From contig JAJZZI010000120.1 in the NCBI GenBank assembly GCA_021797635.1, positions 1 through 42,528 on the forward strand: a stretch of 42,528 nt of DNA. The letters are read 5' to 3'. The stretch is from Bacillota bacterium. GTDB lineage: Bacteria > Bacillota > Sulfobacillia > Sulfobacillales > Sulfobacillaceae. This document shows positions 9,533 through 17,860 of the stretch, one piece after another (position 1 is the first letter of the stretch; each line of letters opens with the position of its first letter). The translations under genes were made by a program, and so were the position numbers. The notes beneath the pieces are model-generated. The model saw only the letters and a program-made list of their open reading frames with translations. It ran no database searches and was not told the origin of the DNA.

Positions 9533-10383
9533 TTAGTTTGGTGGCATTGGATTTAGATGGTACCAGTCTTTGTCATGGCGGGCGAATTAGCCCAGGCCTG
9601 GAGGAAGCCATTGGAAAGGCCCAACAGAACGGCATTAAAGTCATTCTGGCTACCGGACGCATGGCCCAGTCGGCCGAAGGGTTTCGGCTAAGTTTAGGCA
9701 TCAGCGCCGGGCCGATGATTGCCTATAACGGCGCGGAAGTGGTGGCGATGCCTGAAAACCAGGTGTGGATTAGGCACGCGGTCCATGAGGAGGCGGCCCG
9801 ACGTCTCATTGCCTTGGCGCTCGCCCACAACCTTTTAGTCCAGGTGTACGTCGGTGCCGAGCTTTGGGTTTCCCGGGACGCCGAGCGGGTTCGTGACTAT
9901 GTTAAAACCAATCATGTTCCCGTCTCCGTCCGCGATGCCAAAGCGTTGACGGATTGGCCAGAGGCTCCCTTAAAGATCTTGTTGCAGGCCGATCCGCCCG
10001 TGGTGGACGCCTTTCGATCGGCGGCTGAAGAGCACATGGCAGGCTATCCCGTGCGTCTGTTTAAATCGCAGTCGGATTATCTCGAGATGGTGGCCAGAGG
10101 CGTGGGCAAGGGAAAAGCCCTGGCCGAAGTGGCCTCACGCCTTGCACTTCGCCCTAGCCAAATCATGGCGATAGGCGATAATGAAAATGATATGGACATG
10201 TTAGCATGGGCAGGCATCGGCGTCGCCATGGGGCAAAGTCATGCCGAGGTGAAGCTTTCGGCCAACTATGTGACCACCACGGTGGACCAAGGGGGGGCGG
10301 CAGAGGCGATGCGCTATTTCCTGTTTGGGCAAAGCGGGAGGCTGGTGTCGGCAGGTGGAAGGCGGCAGGGCCGTCATGAATGA
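9529..10383 (+). CDS. Cof-type HAD-superfamily phosphatase
   Basis: A 284-residue haloacid dehalogenase-type hydrolase. Motif I is DLDGT with nucleophile Asp8 and Asp10; motif II is ATGR near 43; motif IV GDNENDMDML (about 223-232) and the GVAMGQ that follows are classic for the Cof/YbjI subfamily, which hydrolyses small phosphorylated sugars and cofactors in the cytoplasm. The open frame extends further upstream, but ATG 9529 is the right start: it overlaps the previous stop (ATGA), and the conserved MISLVALDLDGT begins there. The substrate is unknown; the neighbouring probable carbohydrate-active protein hints at a sugar phosphate. Confidence 0.85.
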   Translation: MISLVALDLDGTSLCHGGRISPGLEEAIGKAQQNGIKVILATGRMAQSAEGFRLSLGISAGPMIAYNGAEVVAMPENQVWIRHAVHEEAARRLIALALAHNLLVQVYVGAELWVSRDAERVRDYVKTNHVPVSVRDAKALTDWPEAPLKILLQADPPVVDAFRSAAEEHMAGYPVRLFKSQSDYLEMVARGVGKGKALAEVASRLALRPSQIMAIGDNENDMDMLAWAGIGVAMGQSHAEVKLSANYVTTTVDQGGAAEAMRYFLFGQSGRLVSAGGRRQGRHE

Positions 10384-12316
10384 GAGCATAAGTGTGGGTG
10401 TGCAAGAAGGATCCGATGGGCACCGGATCCTTCTTTTAGCCTCTGACGGTCTAAAGCTAGTCAGCGGAGCGTGTAAAAATTGGCAGGCGACGTTTGAGGG
10501 CCAAGTGGCGGCGAGCGGAATCGATAGATACCATCTAAGGGTCCAGTATCAAGGGGACACGGCCGCCGCTGTGGGCATCTTTGTTGAGTGGCGCTTCGCG
10601 GCCGAGAGCCCGCCGAAGTGGTTGGTTCCGGGCATGTTTTACGGAAACAATCGAGAGAAGGTAAGCGCGAGACGATACCCCCGCTTCGCTGCCCATCGAG
10701 GCGTCGATGACGATCTTTTTACCTCGAGTTCCTGGGCTTTTCGCAGCGACCGACTACCGGTTCCAGCGGTGATGGCTTGGCCCTTTGAGCAAGGTGGGGT
10801 CAAGGGCTTGGCCACACGCGCACAACTTCACGGCCACCTCTCCGGCGTCGCCTTTGGGTACGATGAGACGGTAAAGCAGGCGTGGATTGGACTGAACTTT
10901 CCTTATATCGAAGAGCCCGTAGCCTATACCACCAACGTCCGCCCACCGGAACCGGAACGTGCGACCTTCACCATGAACCGAGGCGACCAGATCGATCTCA
11001 TCTTATGGAAATTCCACGGCGAATCTCATGCTCACGCCTACGACCCCTTTGTTCGCTTCTTATACCAACAGATGGCGCCCGGCGCGGCCCTATCCCCATG
11101 GATGGGTGTGGAGGAGGCCGCCGAGTTAGCCGCCTACGGACTGTACCAATGGCACTATCATGCCGAGGATCGCGCCCTGTACGAAACGGTTGCCTTTGAT
11201 CGGGAAGGCTATGACGGCGACCGTCGACACATGCACGTTGGCTGGGTGAGCGGCGCTGCGCATGCCTATGCTTTACTGGTCCATGGTATTCGTGTGAACC
11301 AGGCGGCGTATGCCGATGCTGCCCGGGCTGTGATGGATCATATTGTCGAAGGACTGGCGCCAGCAGGAATCTTGTGGGGGGAGTGGACTAAAGAAGGGGG
11401 ATTTGGTCCGGGATGGACGAACGACACGGGGGCCGTGCATACTCGGACGCTGGGTGAGGCGGTATGGTTTCTCTTTCGCGCGCTAGTGGTGGAGCGTAAA
11501 TCAGGAAGAGATCATCCTGCTTGGGAACGGCTGATATTTTCTCACCTAGAGTATTTGACGAAGATTCAGCGACGAGACGGCAGCTTTGGAACCTACTACG
11601 ACCCTCACGACGCGAAAGGACAGGTGTTGCGTTGGGATGGGTCGGGAGGCCTCATTTGGATTCCCCTGCTGCTCGAAGTCGATCGCCACGAGGGAACCCA
11701 GAGGTGGATGGAGCGTGCGGTCCGCGCAGGCGATTACTATGCGCAGTCAGTGAAAGACGGGTATCTCTTTGGAGCTCCCGAGGACGTCGACCTTTGTCCG
11801 ACGTCCGAGGACGGATATAACGCGATCATAGCGTATGTCGCCCTATTTGAGGCCACGGGGGAGCGCAGGTGGTTGGAGTTGGCCAAAATGAGCGCCAATT
11901 GGACGATGACGTTTCGCTTTGCCGACAATCTGGAGTTCTCCCCGCAAACCCTGCTCGGGATTTATGACTTTCGCACGCGCGGCGCGGACTTGGCCTCTCC
12001 CGCCAATAATCATCTACATAGTTATGGCCTCATTGCATTGCCGGAGATGCTGCGTCTAGCTCGGCATGCCCAAGACGATCACTATGCGCAGCGCACGCGT
12101 GACAACCTTGCCTGCTTTCTGCAAATGATTGCTCGCCGGGATGGCGACTTCAACGCCCTGAAGGGGATGATCAGCGAGCGTTACTATCAAACCGATTGGG
12201 CTCAGGCCAAGGGAAAACTCCTGGGTCTTTCGCATGCCTGGTGTATAGGGCTGGTGCTTTACGCCACGGAATACCTCATCGCCGAAGAGGTGGATCTCCT
12301 GTCTGGTCAGACTTGA
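10376..12316 (+). CDS. Probable six-hairpin (alpha/alpha-barrel) protein, glycoside hydrolase-like, function unknown
   Basis: A 646-residue protein with no signal peptide. The first ~235 residues look beta-rich, ending near the GDQIDLILWKFHGES stretch. From about 250 onwards there are repeated amphipathic helical units with short aromatic/Gly loops (for example RRDGSFGTYYDPHD and SGGLIWIPLLLEV), the appearance of six-hairpin glycosidase or epimerase folds. Acidic residues in GWTNDTGAVH and CPTSEDGYNA are candidate catalytic positions, but I cannot assign a family. The start ATG 10376 overlaps the HAD stop by 8 bp, so it belongs to the uvr-headed transcript. A role in modifying an intracellular or exported glycan is inference only. 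Confidence 0.6.
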   Translation: MNESISVGVQEGSDGHRILLLASDGLKLVSGACKNWQATFEGQVAASGIDRYHLRVQYQGDTAAAVGIFVEWRFAAESPPKWLVPGMFYGNNREKVSARRYPRFAAHRGVDDDLFTSSSWAFRSDRLPVPAVMAWPFEQGGVKGLATRAQLHGHLSGVAFGYDETVKQAWIGLNFPYIEEPVAYTTNVRPPEPERATFTMNRGDQIDLILWKFHGESHAHAYDPFVRFLYQQMAPGAALSPWMGVEEAAELAAYGLYQWHYHAEDRALYETVAFDREGYDGDRRHMHVGWVSGAAHAYALLVHGIRVNQAAYADAARAVMDHIVEGLAPAGILWGEWTKEGGFGPGWTNDTGAVHTRTLGEAVWFLFRALVVERKSGRDHPAWERLIFSHLEYLTKIQRRDGSFGTYYDPHDAKGQVLRWDGSGGLIWIPLLLEVDRHEGTQRWMERAVRAGDYYAQSVKDGYLFGAPEDVDLCPTSEDGYNAIIAYVALFEATGERRWLELAKMSANWTMTFRFADNLEFSPQTLLGIYDFRTRGADLASPANNHLHSYGLIALPEMLRLARHAQDDHYAQRTRDNLACFLQMIARRDGDFNALKGMISERYYQTDWAQAKGKLLGLSHAWCIGLVLYATEYLIAEEVDLLSGQT

Positions 12317-12636
12317 CCGGTGCCCTTGGTCACCTCCGCTTAGCTCACCGGGCAGATGGAACTTTGCGCGGAACGCCCATCTAATCGTCATCTTGCGGAC
12401 AGACGGTGAAGAAATCTACTGGTCGCAAACCGGGTCTCCGTTTCATCATGCGCTGGAGAAAACCTCTGGGTAATACCAAGGAATCGGAAGTGAGGGTATC
12501 CCGCCTCCATGCGCCCATACCTTAAGTCTTCGGCGAAGTGGAAGGATTTTGAGTGTTGAGGAGGTCCCGGACAACAGGGACTCCGATGCTTAAGACCATT
12601 GCCCGAGGTATAATGTAATCAAGGAGGTGTTCCTTG
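12317..12636. other. Intergenic region before the Uma2 gene
   Basis: About 320 bp. A coding-like segment survives near 12350-12475 (it reads TDGEEIYWSQTGSPFHHALE) but has no start or ribosome binding site, and may be the tail of a decayed gene. No intrinsic terminator with a T-tract is seen after 12316. The only clear signal is the promoter and ribosome binding site just before 12637. Confidence 0.4.
12609..12629 (+). promoter_or_regulatory. -10 box and ribosome binding site of the Uma2 gene
   Basis: Consensus TATAAT (12609-12614) has only a poor -35 candidate 17 nt upstream (ATGCTT, 12586-12591). AAGGAGGTG (12621-12629) is a near-perfect ribosome binding site, spaced 7 nt from GTG 12637 and only 4 nt from TTG 12634, which decides the start. 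The mRNA leader would be very short. Confidence 0.45.
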
Positions 12637-13185
12637 GTGGATCTCATCCGCTCGCGCTTTACGGTGGCCGATTTGGTGGGAGCGCCCGATGACGGTAAGC
12701 GCTACGAAATTCTGGAAGGAGACTTGGCGGTGAGTCCGTCACCGAATCGCCAGCATCAACGTATCGTTCAGAGGTTGCATCTGTGGTTTTGCCGTTTGGA
12801 GGAGGCGGAACAGGGGCAAGTGTACTTGGCTCCCTTTGACGTGGTGCTGGACCAATACAATGTTGTCGAACCCGACGTGCTCTTCATCCGTTCGGAGCGG
12901 CTCAATATTATTACCGATACGAACGTTCAGGGGGCGCCTGATCTGGTGGTCGAGGTGTTGTCCTCTAGCACGCGCGCGCGCGATCTCGGGATTAAGGCAC
13001 AGGTTTACCGGCGTTTTCGGATCGCAGAATATTGGATCGTGGATCCCGACATGCAGACCCTGGCCATCTACCGCCTGACTCCGGATGGCTACCAGGTGGC
13101 AGGGCCTTTTCGTCGGAGCGAGATCGTCGCCAGCACGCTCTTCCCCGGTGTGTCGCTGGCCGTTGCCGATCTTTTCGACAAATAG
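12637..13185 (+). CDS. Uma2-family (DUF820) restriction-endonuclease-like protein
   Basis: A 182-residue protein with the Uma2/DUF820 pattern: KRYEILEGDL (Glu27) near the N-terminus, VVEPDVLFI with Asp80, APDLVVEVLS with Asp102 and Glu106, Lys120 following, and EYWIVDPD near 131-138. These are the residues of a PD-(D/E)XK nuclease fold. Such proteins are very abundant in some cyanobacteria and other bacteria and often move with mobile DNA; their biological target is not established. It appears to be transcribed alone, flanked on both sides by gene-poor DNA. Confidence 0.85.
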   Translation: MDLIRSRFTVADLVGAPDDGKRYEILEGDLAVSPSPNRQHQRIVQRLHLWFCRLEEAEQGQVYLAPFDVVLDQYNVVEPDVLFIRSERLNIITDTNVQGAPDLVVEVLSSSTRARDLGIKAQVYRRFRIAEYWIVDPDMQTLAIYRLTPDGYQVAGPFRRSEIVASTLFPGVSLAVADLFDK

Positions 13186-13197
13186 GCTCGGCCTTTT
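13165..13197 (+). terminator. Weak intrinsic terminator candidate after the Uma2 gene
   Basis: GCCGA (13165-13169) pairs with TCGGC (13188-13192) across the stop codon, followed by CTTTT. The stem is only 5 bp with an 18-nt loop, so this is a weak call. Confidence 0.3.
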
Positions 13198-14155
13198 AGG
13201 ACTTTCGCACTATGGAACAACCGTTTATTTGGCGAACTGCCGCGCCGCCAGGTGAGCAACCCCTTGGGGTGCTGTAGAACGCATCTTGGCCTCTTCCCGC
13301 TTGCCCTTGACCCGCTTCGTGTTTATGGATGAGGCATGATGTCCTTGGTTTAGCGAAATTGAGTTCCCATCGGCTCGTCGAAGAGCCCTAGGAGTGTACC
13401 CCAAGCATTCACTGACTAGCATAGGCATTGGGGTGCCTGGAGAACTTTCGGGCGAATGATGGCGGTGTGTCAATCAGCCAATTCTAGCCCGATGAGCTGA
13501 TATCGCTTCGGATGTCTTTGTGACACGGAAGTTCGTGATGCCTAAACTAATTAACGCTAAACCCGTAGGTCCCACACGTTCCATTGGAATGGCCTGGTCT
13601 TGAGCTTGTGGCTAAACGGTAGGAACATGTCCATTTAAGGCTTGGCGGCTGAAGCCTCTTAATCTCAATCCCTTCTGCCTTTGTCGTCCGCTTGGCTATT
13701 AGCGTTAGATGGCGGCTTGGGGCCGCCTGGGCTCGACCATCCGCGAACCTGAGCCGAGGTCGCTCTCGCCGCGCAGGTGCCGTGGCGCGTCCACGGGGAA
13801 TCGATTCCGCTCTCGAGCGCCTTAAAGGACGCGAGTTCGGATTCGTGCCACTTCTCCGTCGGACACATAACGGTGAATCACGCCCCTGTTGGGCGTTCCA
13901 AAGGAAGGACGGGGCTAGGTATCTGGCCGATGATGAATCGGTTCGCACTATGCCTCAACTCCGCCTATACGACTTGGCGTGAACCCATCATTTAGATCGT
14001 TCCCGTGGTATTCTCATTAGGATCTGGCCTATGCTTGAATACTTCGCGGATCGGCTTGGGCGGTTCCTTGGCAAACGACCCGAAACGCCAAGAAAGCATT
14101 TCCCGGCTTGCCCTGAAGAAATGCGTAGCGGGCGAGCGCTAGTTGAGGCCCAGGG
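13186..14155. other. Gene-poor stretch, possibly decayed DNA
   Basis: About 970 bp without a gene I can support. Open frames exist on both strands but none combines a ribosome binding site with recognisable sequence. The minus-strand frames around 13550-13950 change phase and carry stop codons in otherwise coding-like text (for example one reading FLPFSHKLKTRPFQWNVWDL), which would suit a degraded insertion-sequence or other pseudogene. I cannot name the family. No tRNA-like cloverleaf or repeat array was seen. Confidence 0.4.
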
Positions 14156-14374
14156 TCACCCATGAGTGATGAGCTGAGCGACAGGGCTTCTGGCCACAAG
14201 GTAGGCTAGGGTGAAGACAATGACTACCACAAATAACGCCGAAAACCATCGTTCCGAGCGATGCTCTCGCTTTTCACGGTCCCGCTCACTGCGACTTCTC
14301 GAACCGCGATCGGGCGACTGGGATCGGTGACGACGTTCTCGGGGCGAGAATTCAGGCGGATGAGCTGCTGCCAT
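14156..14374 (-). CDS. Small basic single-pass membrane protein, unknown function
   Basis: A 72-residue minus-strand gene. AAGGAG (complement of 14383-14388) lies 8 nt before ATG 14374, a strong reason to accept it. Residues 1-43 are very polar and rich in Arg, Ser, Glu and Asp (for example RSRSERDREKREHRSER); residues about 44-64 form one transmembrane helix (WFSALFVVVIVFTLAYLVA), followed by a short tail. The layout resembles tail-anchored or small regulatory membrane proteins. It is divergent from rapZ. No family recognised. Confidence 0.6.
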   Translation of the reverse strand: MAAAHPPEFSPRERRHRSQSPDRGSRSRSERDREKREHRSERWFSALFVVVIVFTLAYLVARSPVAQLITHG

Positions 14375-14567
14375 CAAGGACCCTCCTTGGTAGTGAAACC
14401 TGTTATAGCTATTTCTATTCTACATCATCTTGTAAAATTCCTATGCCGACCGGAAGTGACCTATCGTGCGGATTCGAGCCCATATGGCGCTCGGTGTCGA
14501 TTTCTGGCGGTCATTTCGAGTTTTCCCCAGTGAGGGGACGAAGAGAGACATGGTCAGGTGCTGAGAC

Positions 14568-14576
14568 TGGTATGAT
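14568..14576 (+). promoter_or_regulatory. Extended -10 promoter candidate for rapZ-yvcK-whiA
   Basis: TGG followed by TATGAT fits an extended -10 element about 34 bp before the rapZ start. No good -35 is present at 16-18 nt spacing. Confidence 0.4.
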
Positions 14577-14609
14577 GAGGTAGCGACGAAAAGTGAGGGG
14601 GGGATGTAG

Positions 14610-15470
14610 ATGTGCCGTTTAGTCATCATCACCGGGCTATCGGGGGCAGGGCGTACGGAAGCAATGCGTGCCTTTGAGGATCTGGGATATTTTTGTGTAG
14701 ACAACTTGCCACCTGACCTGGTCCAAAAGTTTGCCGAACTGATTCAAAAAGGCCCGGAACTTCGCGGCGCAGCGCTCGTTATCGATATGCGCGGGGAAGC
14801 CTTTTTTGGAGACTGGCAGTCAAGCCTAGAAAACTTAAGCGCAGGCCACGTGGTCCATCAGACCTTGTTCCTCGAGGCCGACGAAGAGACTCTCATCCAA
14901 CGCTATCAACTGTCGCGCCGCCGCCACCCGTTGGAAACGGAAAACTTGGGTCTGGTTGAGGCCCTGAGTCATGAACGTAGCGCCATGATGGAAATTCGCG
15001 GCAAGGCAGATGTGGTCATCGACACCTCCCATCTTGGTCCAAGGCAGCTTCGCAAGCGAATTTCTGAGATATTTCGGCTGGATCAGCCCGGCAATCGAGT
15101 GAGATTTCGCATCGTCTCGTTTGGCTTTAAGCATGGCTTGCCCAAGGACTCGGATCTTGTCTTGGATGTGCGCTTCATCACCAATCCTCACTACGTGGAG
15201 AGTTTGCGTGAGAAGACCGGCAACGATGCTGAGGTGGAACAATTTGTCTTTGGCTCCTCGGTCGCCTTGGAAACGCTTTCGCGATTTATGGATTTGCTTG
15301 ATTTTCTCGTTCCCCAGTACCAACAAGAAGGGAAGCCTCAAGTCACCTTGGCGATTGGCTGTACGGGAGGTCAGCATCGCTCGGTCGTCTTTGCCAACCA
15401 CTTGGCCAAGCACCTGCAAGAATCGGGACTGCAGGTTTCTGTGGAGCATCGTGATGTCGAGCGCGGCTAA
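14610..15470 (+). CDS. rapZ: RNase adapter / nucleotide-binding protein RapZ (YvcJ)
   Basis: A 286-residue protein of the RapZ/YvcJ family. The N-terminal P-loop is GLSGAGRT (9-16), in which Arg replaces the usual Lys; I recall the same change in actinobacterial homologues. FEDLGYFCVDNLPP, LFLEADEETLIQRYQLSRRRHPL and the C-terminal GCTGGQHRSVVFANHLA are family hallmarks. In E. coli RapZ controls GlmZ small RNA and hence GlmS; in Firmicutes the role is less clear (competence and cell-wall links). The ATG at 14610 follows GAGGGGGG. It overlaps yvcK by 17 bp, and the rapZ-yvcK-whiA order is standard for Gram-positives. Confidence 0.93.
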   Translation: MCRLVIITGLSGAGRTEAMRAFEDLGYFCVDNLPPDLVQKFAELIQKGPELRGAALVIDMRGEAFFGDWQSSLENLSAGHVVHQTLFLEADEETLIQRYQLSRRRHPLETENLGLVEALSHERSAMMEIRGKADVVIDTSHLGPRQLRKRISEIFRLDQPGNRVRFRIVSFGFKHGLPKDSDLVLDVRFITNPHYVESLREKTGNDAEVEQFVFGSSVALETLSRFMDLLDFLVPQYQQEGKPQVTLAIGCTGGQHRSVVFANHLAKHLQESGLQVSVEHRDVERG

Positions 15471-16773
15471 AACGGCCGGCAAGGGGAGTATCCGTCGACT
15501 GCTCTATCCAGGGGTGCGCGTCAAACGATATTTAGCCGTCGTAGCCCTAGGCTTTTTCCTAGTGGGATTTGGCATTGGAGTGGCGTTAGCCACGCGTCGA
15601 ATCCGCTTTGAACTCCTGCATCATCTACTATTCAGCGGCATTGTCGGCGTAGGCCTGGCTTTAGTGGCGTTTGGCTCGTGGAAACTTTGGCGATCGGTGA
15701 ACGAAGGCGTGGGATCTAGCCGCTGGACTAGCCGATTTTACTCGCGTCACTTGGCGCGTGGCCCGAAAGTGGTGGCGCTCGGCGGAGGGACGGGGTTGCC
15801 GGCGGTGCTCCGAGGGTTAAAGGAGTACACGGGGAACTTGACCGCGGTGGTGACGGTGGCGGATAACGGCGGCAGTTCGGGCCGTCTGAGAGGGTCGCTT
15901 GGCATTCTTCCGCCTGGTGACATCCGTAATTGCATGGTGGCTTTGGCAGACACCGAGCCCCTCATGGAACGCCTATTTCAATATCGTTTCGAAGAGGGGG
16001 AGTTGGCCGGGCATTCCTTCGGAAATCTCTTTTTGGCCGCCATGGAAGAGGCGGCGGGGGATTTTGTCAGCGGCCTAAGGGCCTCTAGCCACGTGCTGGC
16101 GGTGCGCGGTCGAGTGTTGCCAGCGACGTTAGACCAGGTCGAGCTCAAGGCTGAACTAAACGACGGGCGCATCGTGATCGGCGAGAGCCAAATCGGGCGC
16201 AGTCCCTCTCGGATTCAGCGAGTATGGATGGAGCCCAAGAATGCGCGTCCGCTTCAGGAAACGATTGAAGCCATCCGCGCGGCGGATTTGATCGTGCTCG
16301 GACCGGGAAGCCTATATACCTCGGTCATTCCCAACTTGCTGGTTCAAGAAGTGGCCTTGGAGATTCAAAAAAGTCGCGCTTTGGTCGTCTATGTGGCCAA
16401 CGTCATGACTCAGCCGGGAGAAACAAGTCATTTTAGCTTAGAGGACCACGTGGATGCCATCACTCGAATCTTGGGCCCAAATGTCATCGATGTGGTCTTA
16501 ATCAACGACCGTAAAGTGCCCGCCTCGATTGCCTCTCGTTATCTTGAGGAAGGGGCAGAGCCCGTCACCGCGCGAAGCCCCAGTAAAAAGGGCAAGGGAC
16601 CGCACCTTGTCCATGACGACTTGCTGCTCGAAGATGGGGTGGCTCGTCATGATCCTGAGAAACTGGCGAGAAGCTTGCTGAAGACCTTAAACCAGTTCCA
16701 TCCCAAGTGGTCTGAAGGACACTTCTTTGATTCGCTCTGGCTTGATTCCCGCCTGCGCGAGCGAAAGTCATGA
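15454..16773 (+). CDS. yvcK: YvcK/CofD-like protein (gluconeogenesis factor)
   Basis: A 439-residue protein. Two N-terminal hydrophobic helices (about 25-50 and 55-75) are followed by the CofD-like domain starting at VVALGGGTGLPAVLRGLK (about 106-123), VTVADNGGSSGRLR near 131-144, and PPGDIRNCMVALAD. YvcK binds UDP-sugars and is needed for cell shape and envelope synthesis during gluconeogenic growth in B. subtilis. The open frame extends far upstream within rapZ in another phase, but ATG 15454 has GTGGAG (15441-15446) at correct spacing. It overlaps rapZ at its start and whiA at its end (ATGA). Confidence 0.92.
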   Translation: MSSAAKTAGKGSIRRLLYPGVRVKRYLAVVALGFFLVGFGIGVALATRRIRFELLHHLLFSGIVGVGLALVAFGSWKLWRSVNEGVGSSRWTSRFYSRHLARGPKVVALGGGTGLPAVLRGLKEYTGNLTAVVTVADNGGSSGRLRGSLGILPPGDIRNCMVALADTEPLMERLFQYRFEEGELAGHSFGNLFLAAMEEAAGDFVSGLRASSHVLAVRGRVLPATLDQVELKAELNDGRIVIGESQIGRSPSRIQRVWMEPKNARPLQETIEAIRAADLIVLGPGSLYTSVIPNLLVQEVALEIQKSRALVVYVANVMTQPGETSHFSLEDHVDAITRILGPNVIDVVLINDRKVPASIASRYLEEGAEPVTARSPSKKGKGPHLVHDDLLLEDGVARHDPEKLARSLLKTLNQFHPKWSEGHFFDSLWLDSRLRERKS

Positions 16774-17639
16774 AGGCTTGGAGCTTTTCCCGTCAAGTGG
16801 CCGAAGAGCTAAGCCATCGGCCCTTGCAGTCGGCCTCAGACCTTTGGTCGGAGTTACTGGGCATGGGAGTGGGTCAGCCCTTTGCCGCGACGGGATTCGA
16901 GTGGGGGCTGGCCTCGCCCCTGGCCGTCCGACGCGCCTACCGGATCGCCAGGGCGTTGAAGCTTTCGACCAGCGTCGAGCTCAAGCGTCGCGAACGCCGA
17001 ATTAGTTATGTGTTGTCGGTTGAAGGCGCCGTGGACCGATTCTGCCTGGACTATCCGCTAAAACCCGGTCCCTTCCTTAGAGGTTGCTTCTTGACCCACG
17101 GCTATATGAACAGCCCCGAGCGTGGGCCGCACGTGGAGTTTCGCATCGCCCAAAGCCAAGCTGAAGACGTGGTAGGTATGCTGAAAAAGATACGAGTCAA
17201 GGCTGGCACCATGCCCCACCACGGCGGGATCACCGTGTATGTCAAGGGCCAAGAAGGCATATTGCGTCTGCTGGCGGAAATGGGAGCCCATCAGTCGCTA
17301 CTGCAAATGGAAAGCTTGCGCGTGGTGCGATCCGTCAAGAATCAAGTCAATCGTTTGGTCAACTCCGAAACGGCAAACTTAGTGCGCACGGTCGAATCTG
17401 GAGTGGAACAAGCGCGCCTATTGAGCGATCTGTCGAAGACACCTGGATGGGAATCGCTGTCAGGCGGTCTTTTGCTGGTGGCTAAGATTCGTCTGGCCCA
17501 TCCGGATTGGTCGCTTCGAGAAATCGGTCAGGCCATGAACCCGCCCCTTTCCAAGTCCGCCGTGAACCACCGTATGCGACGCCTACTGCGCATCGTGCAG
17601 CAGCAGGGGTCGGGCCTTTTTTCTGACCACTGGGACTAG
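16770..17639 (+). CDS. whiA: DNA-binding protein WhiA
   Basis: A 289-residue protein of the WhiA family: an N-terminal LAGLIDADG-like fold (LRGCFLTHGYMNSPERGPHVEF falls in this region) and a C-terminal helix-turn-helix (about 245-285, WSLREIGQAMNPPLSKSAVNHR). WhiA is a sporulation regulator in actinobacteria and affects cell division and chromosome segregation in Firmicutes. It has no known nuclease activity. The ATG overlaps the yvcK TGA. An inverted repeat follows its stop codon. Confidence 0.93.
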   Translation: MKAWSFSRQVAEELSHRPLQSASDLWSELLGMGVGQPFAATGFEWGLASPLAVRRAYRIARALKLSTSVELKRRERRISYVLSVEGAVDRFCLDYPLKPGPFLRGCFLTHGYMNSPERGPHVEFRIAQSQAEDVVGMLKKIRVKAGTMPHHGGITVYVKGQEGILRLLAEMGAHQSLLQMESLRVVRSVKNQVNRLVNSETANLVRTVESGVEQARLLSDLSKTPGWESLSGGLLLVAKIRLAHPDWSLREIGQAMNPPLSKSAVNHRMRRLLRIVQQQGSGLFSDHWD

Positions 17640-17650
17640 TCGAGTTTTCC

Positions 17651-17693
17651 GGCTGAGTGGCCGAAATCTCAAAGCCACCCTGGCCACTCAGCC
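17651..17693. terminator. Strong inverted repeat after whiA
   Basis: GGCTGAGTGGCC (17651-17662) is perfectly complementary to GGCCACTCAGCC (17682-17693) with a 19-nt loop. It sits 11 bp after the whiA stop, where a terminator is expected, but the downstream CTTGATT is not a T-tract. It could be a Rho-independent terminator with a degenerate tail, an mRNA 3'-end stabiliser or a protein site. Confidence 0.5.
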
Positions 17694-17739
17694 CTTGATT
17701 AGCAGGCGGGAATTGATAGAATGGTACACGGCATACGAA

Positions 17740-17768
17740 TCGACGTTTTGGCGAAAGAACGCTATAAT
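17740..17768 (+). promoter_or_regulatory. Promoter of the nuo operon
   Basis: TCGACG (17740-17745), a 17-nt spacer and consensus TATAAT (17763-17768). It is the only such match between whiA and nuoA and leaves a leader of about 85 nt. I searched around it for a Rex operator (TTGTGA...TCACAA) and saw only partial half-sites. Confidence 0.6.
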
Positions 17769-17860
17769 TGAACATGTGAATGGTGGAACAATTGAGCCGC
17801 TGCGGCCGGGGATGAATTGACAGGCGATGGTCATTCTAATCCGAAAGGAGGTGTGCCGTC

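Noticed and set aside
14031-14165. 44-codon plus-strand ORF
   Set aside because: No ribosome binding site, no motif, and it overlaps the better-supported minus-strand small membrane protein.
14634-14657. RapZ P-loop reads GAGRT instead of GAGKT
   Set aside because: Arg at this place is, as far as I recall, usual in actinobacterial homologues, so it is noted in the gene entry but not treated as unusual.
15121-15453. N-terminal extension of YvcK in the long open frame
   Set aside because: This part lies in rapZ in another phase and has no family sequence; ATG 15454 has its own ribosome binding site.
17763-17815. Rex operator in the nuo leader
   Set aside because: Only loose half-sites (TTGAACATGTGAA and GGAACAATTG) are present; their symmetry is poor.
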